Origin: Candidatus Symbiobacter mobilis CR
Lineage (GTDB): Bacteria; Pseudomonadota; Gammaproteobacteria; Burkholderiales; Burkholderiaceae_C
DNA length: 64,000 bases
Assembly: GCF_000477435.1 (NCBI RefSeq)
Contig: NC_022576.1
Span: 2,294,001-2,358,000, forward strand
Reading direction: 5' to 3'
The position numbers and the translations under genes were made by a program. Shown here piece after piece: positions 63,166 to 64,000 of the stretch. Within the stretch, counting starts at the first letter, position 1. Each line of letters opens with the position of its first letter. The notes under the pieces were generated by a model, which worked only from the letters and a program-made list of their open reading frames with translations, was not told the origin of the DNA and ran no database searches.

Positions 63166-64000
63166 ATGACCAAGTCCAAGAACCCTCTGCGCGTCCTTCT
63201 GGTCGACGACAGTCCGCTGATTCGCGACATCCTGCGCGACATCCTAGAGTCCGAACCCGATATCCAAGTCATTGGTGAAGCCGGAGATGGCAAGGAGGCC
63301 ATCGCCAAGGTGGGCGAACTGCAACCCGACCTGGTGACGATGGACATCGAAATGCCCGTCATGGGCGGGTTGGAGGCCATTGAGCAGATCATGGCCAAGC
63401 ACCCCGTTCCGATTCTGGTTGTCACGGCGCTGACCGGGGTGCGCATGGCATTCACTGCGGTATCGAAGGGGGCGCTCGACGTCATCGAAAAGCCCGACAT
63501 CTCGATCGTCAATACGCAGAACCTGATCCGCAAAATTCGGCGGCTGGCCATCGTCGATGTCCATGCGCACTTGCGTGCGATGAAACCCCAGCCCAAGCCT
63601 GCTGTGGCCACGCCCGTAGCCACGCCGCAGGCTGGTGGTCGCCCCGGCATTGTGGCCATCGCTGCATCGACGGGCGGGCCTCATGCCATCCACAACATCC
63701 TGGCGCAATTGCCGGGCACGTTCCCCGTTCCCATCGTCATCGCACAGCACATTGCCGACGGCTTTACCGAAGGGATGGTCGAGTGGCTCGATGCCGTCAC
63801 TCCTTTGCATGTGCGTGTCGCTCGCCACGGTGAGGTGCTGATGCCGGGCAACGTGTACGTCAACCCCGCCGAGCATTCGATGATCGTGACCCGCCAGAGC
63901 ACGATCATCCTGGGAGATCGGGATCAGCGCAAGCCCTACAACCCTTCTTGCGATGCGTTGTTGTCTTCCGTGGCGGCCTCGTTTCGCGAACGCAGCCTGG
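63166..64000 (+). CDS. cheB: CheB protein-glutamate methylesterase (3' end cut by window)
   Basis: 278 codons are visible and the frame is open at the window end. The REC domain has LLVDDSP at 11-17 and Asp60 in TMDIEMPVMGG. After a Pro/Ala/Thr linker (about 140-160), the methylesterase domain has Ser168 in IAASTGGPHA and His194 in IAQHIADGF. The catalytic Asp lies beyond the window. It should demethylate or deamidate chemoreceptors such as the MCP just upstream, under control of a kinase of the system. Confidence 0.95.
   Translation, partial: MTKSKNPLRVLLVDDSPLIRDILRDILESEPDIQVIGEAGDGKEAIAKVGELQPDLVTMDIEMPVMGGLEAIEQIMAKHPVPILVVTALTGVRMAFTAVSKGALDVIEKPDISIVNTQNLIRKIRRLAIVDVHAHLRAMKPQPKPAVATPVATPQAGGRPGIVAIAASTGGPHAIHNILAQLPGTFPVPIVIAQHIADGFTEGMVEWLDAVTPLHVRVARHGEVLMPGNVYVNPAEHSMIVTRQSTIILGDRDQRKPYNPSCDALLSSVAASFRERSL

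Overview
The window looks like chromosome from a betaproteobacterium of the order Burkholderiales, most like Comamonadaceae. Support: the hemA-prfA-prmC order, metX-metW, overlapping ispD-ispF, Burkholderiales-type FliS/FliT and pseudopilin sequences, and a groESL operon with both a sigma32-like promoter and a CIRCE operator. The species cannot be fixed from sequence alone. No insertion sequence, phage, CRISPR array or replication origin was seen.

Layout. 1-3146: the end of a surface-polysaccharide cluster (C-methyltransferase, NDP-sugar epimerase/dehydratase, Gfo/Idh/MocA oxidoreductase). 3206-8255: an AT-richer accessory block with an opposite-strand exostosin-like glycosyltransferase and a tandem 1.92-kb duplication of an AAA-ATPase/PD-(D/E)XK gene. 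9090-15365: a GH3 glucosidase lipoprotein with three C-terminal modules, then a large membrane protein. 15537-20369: a 1610-residue hybrid kinase with about seven PAS and two GAF domains. 20587-23301: gcvT behind three pseudopilin genes. 23560-33736: mainly housekeeping genes (pyrF, tldD, TPP-riboswitch-controlled cytX, thiD, metW, metX, ispD, ispF, pyrC). 33743-41070: three same-strand envelope genes, namely two very large repeat-containing lipoproteins and a beta-barrel. 41335-43655: tRNA-Ala(CGC), radC, proA. 43920-47153: a bacteriophytochrome hybrid kinase. 47156-50885: hemA-prfA-prmC and an RHH antitoxin-like gene. 50941-54297: two small membrane proteins, a PfkB kinase, fpr and a fused FliS-FliT chaperone. 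54608-56862: groESL. 57245-64000: a signalling run of HD-GYP, single REC, REC-PAS-histidine kinase, CheW, CheW-like, MCP and CheB (cut by the window end).

How they fit. The gene set suggests a flagellated, chemotactic cell that may respond to red light and carries an elaborate surface. Flagellar chaperones, CheW/MCP/CheB, a CZB-domain protein and the phytochrome point to motility control. The polysaccharide genes, GH3 enzyme and repeat lipoproteins point to glycan-rich surface contacts.

Two genome-wide habits stand out. Short GTAGGAGCGAC/GTCGCGAT REP-like palindromes lie between genes. Many proteins, including housekeeping enzymes, carry low-complexity insertions or tails built from in-frame 6-, 9- or 12-base tandem repeats. 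The most unusual single gene is the FliS-FliT fusion. The least explained group is the pair of giant surface lipoproteins with their barrel.
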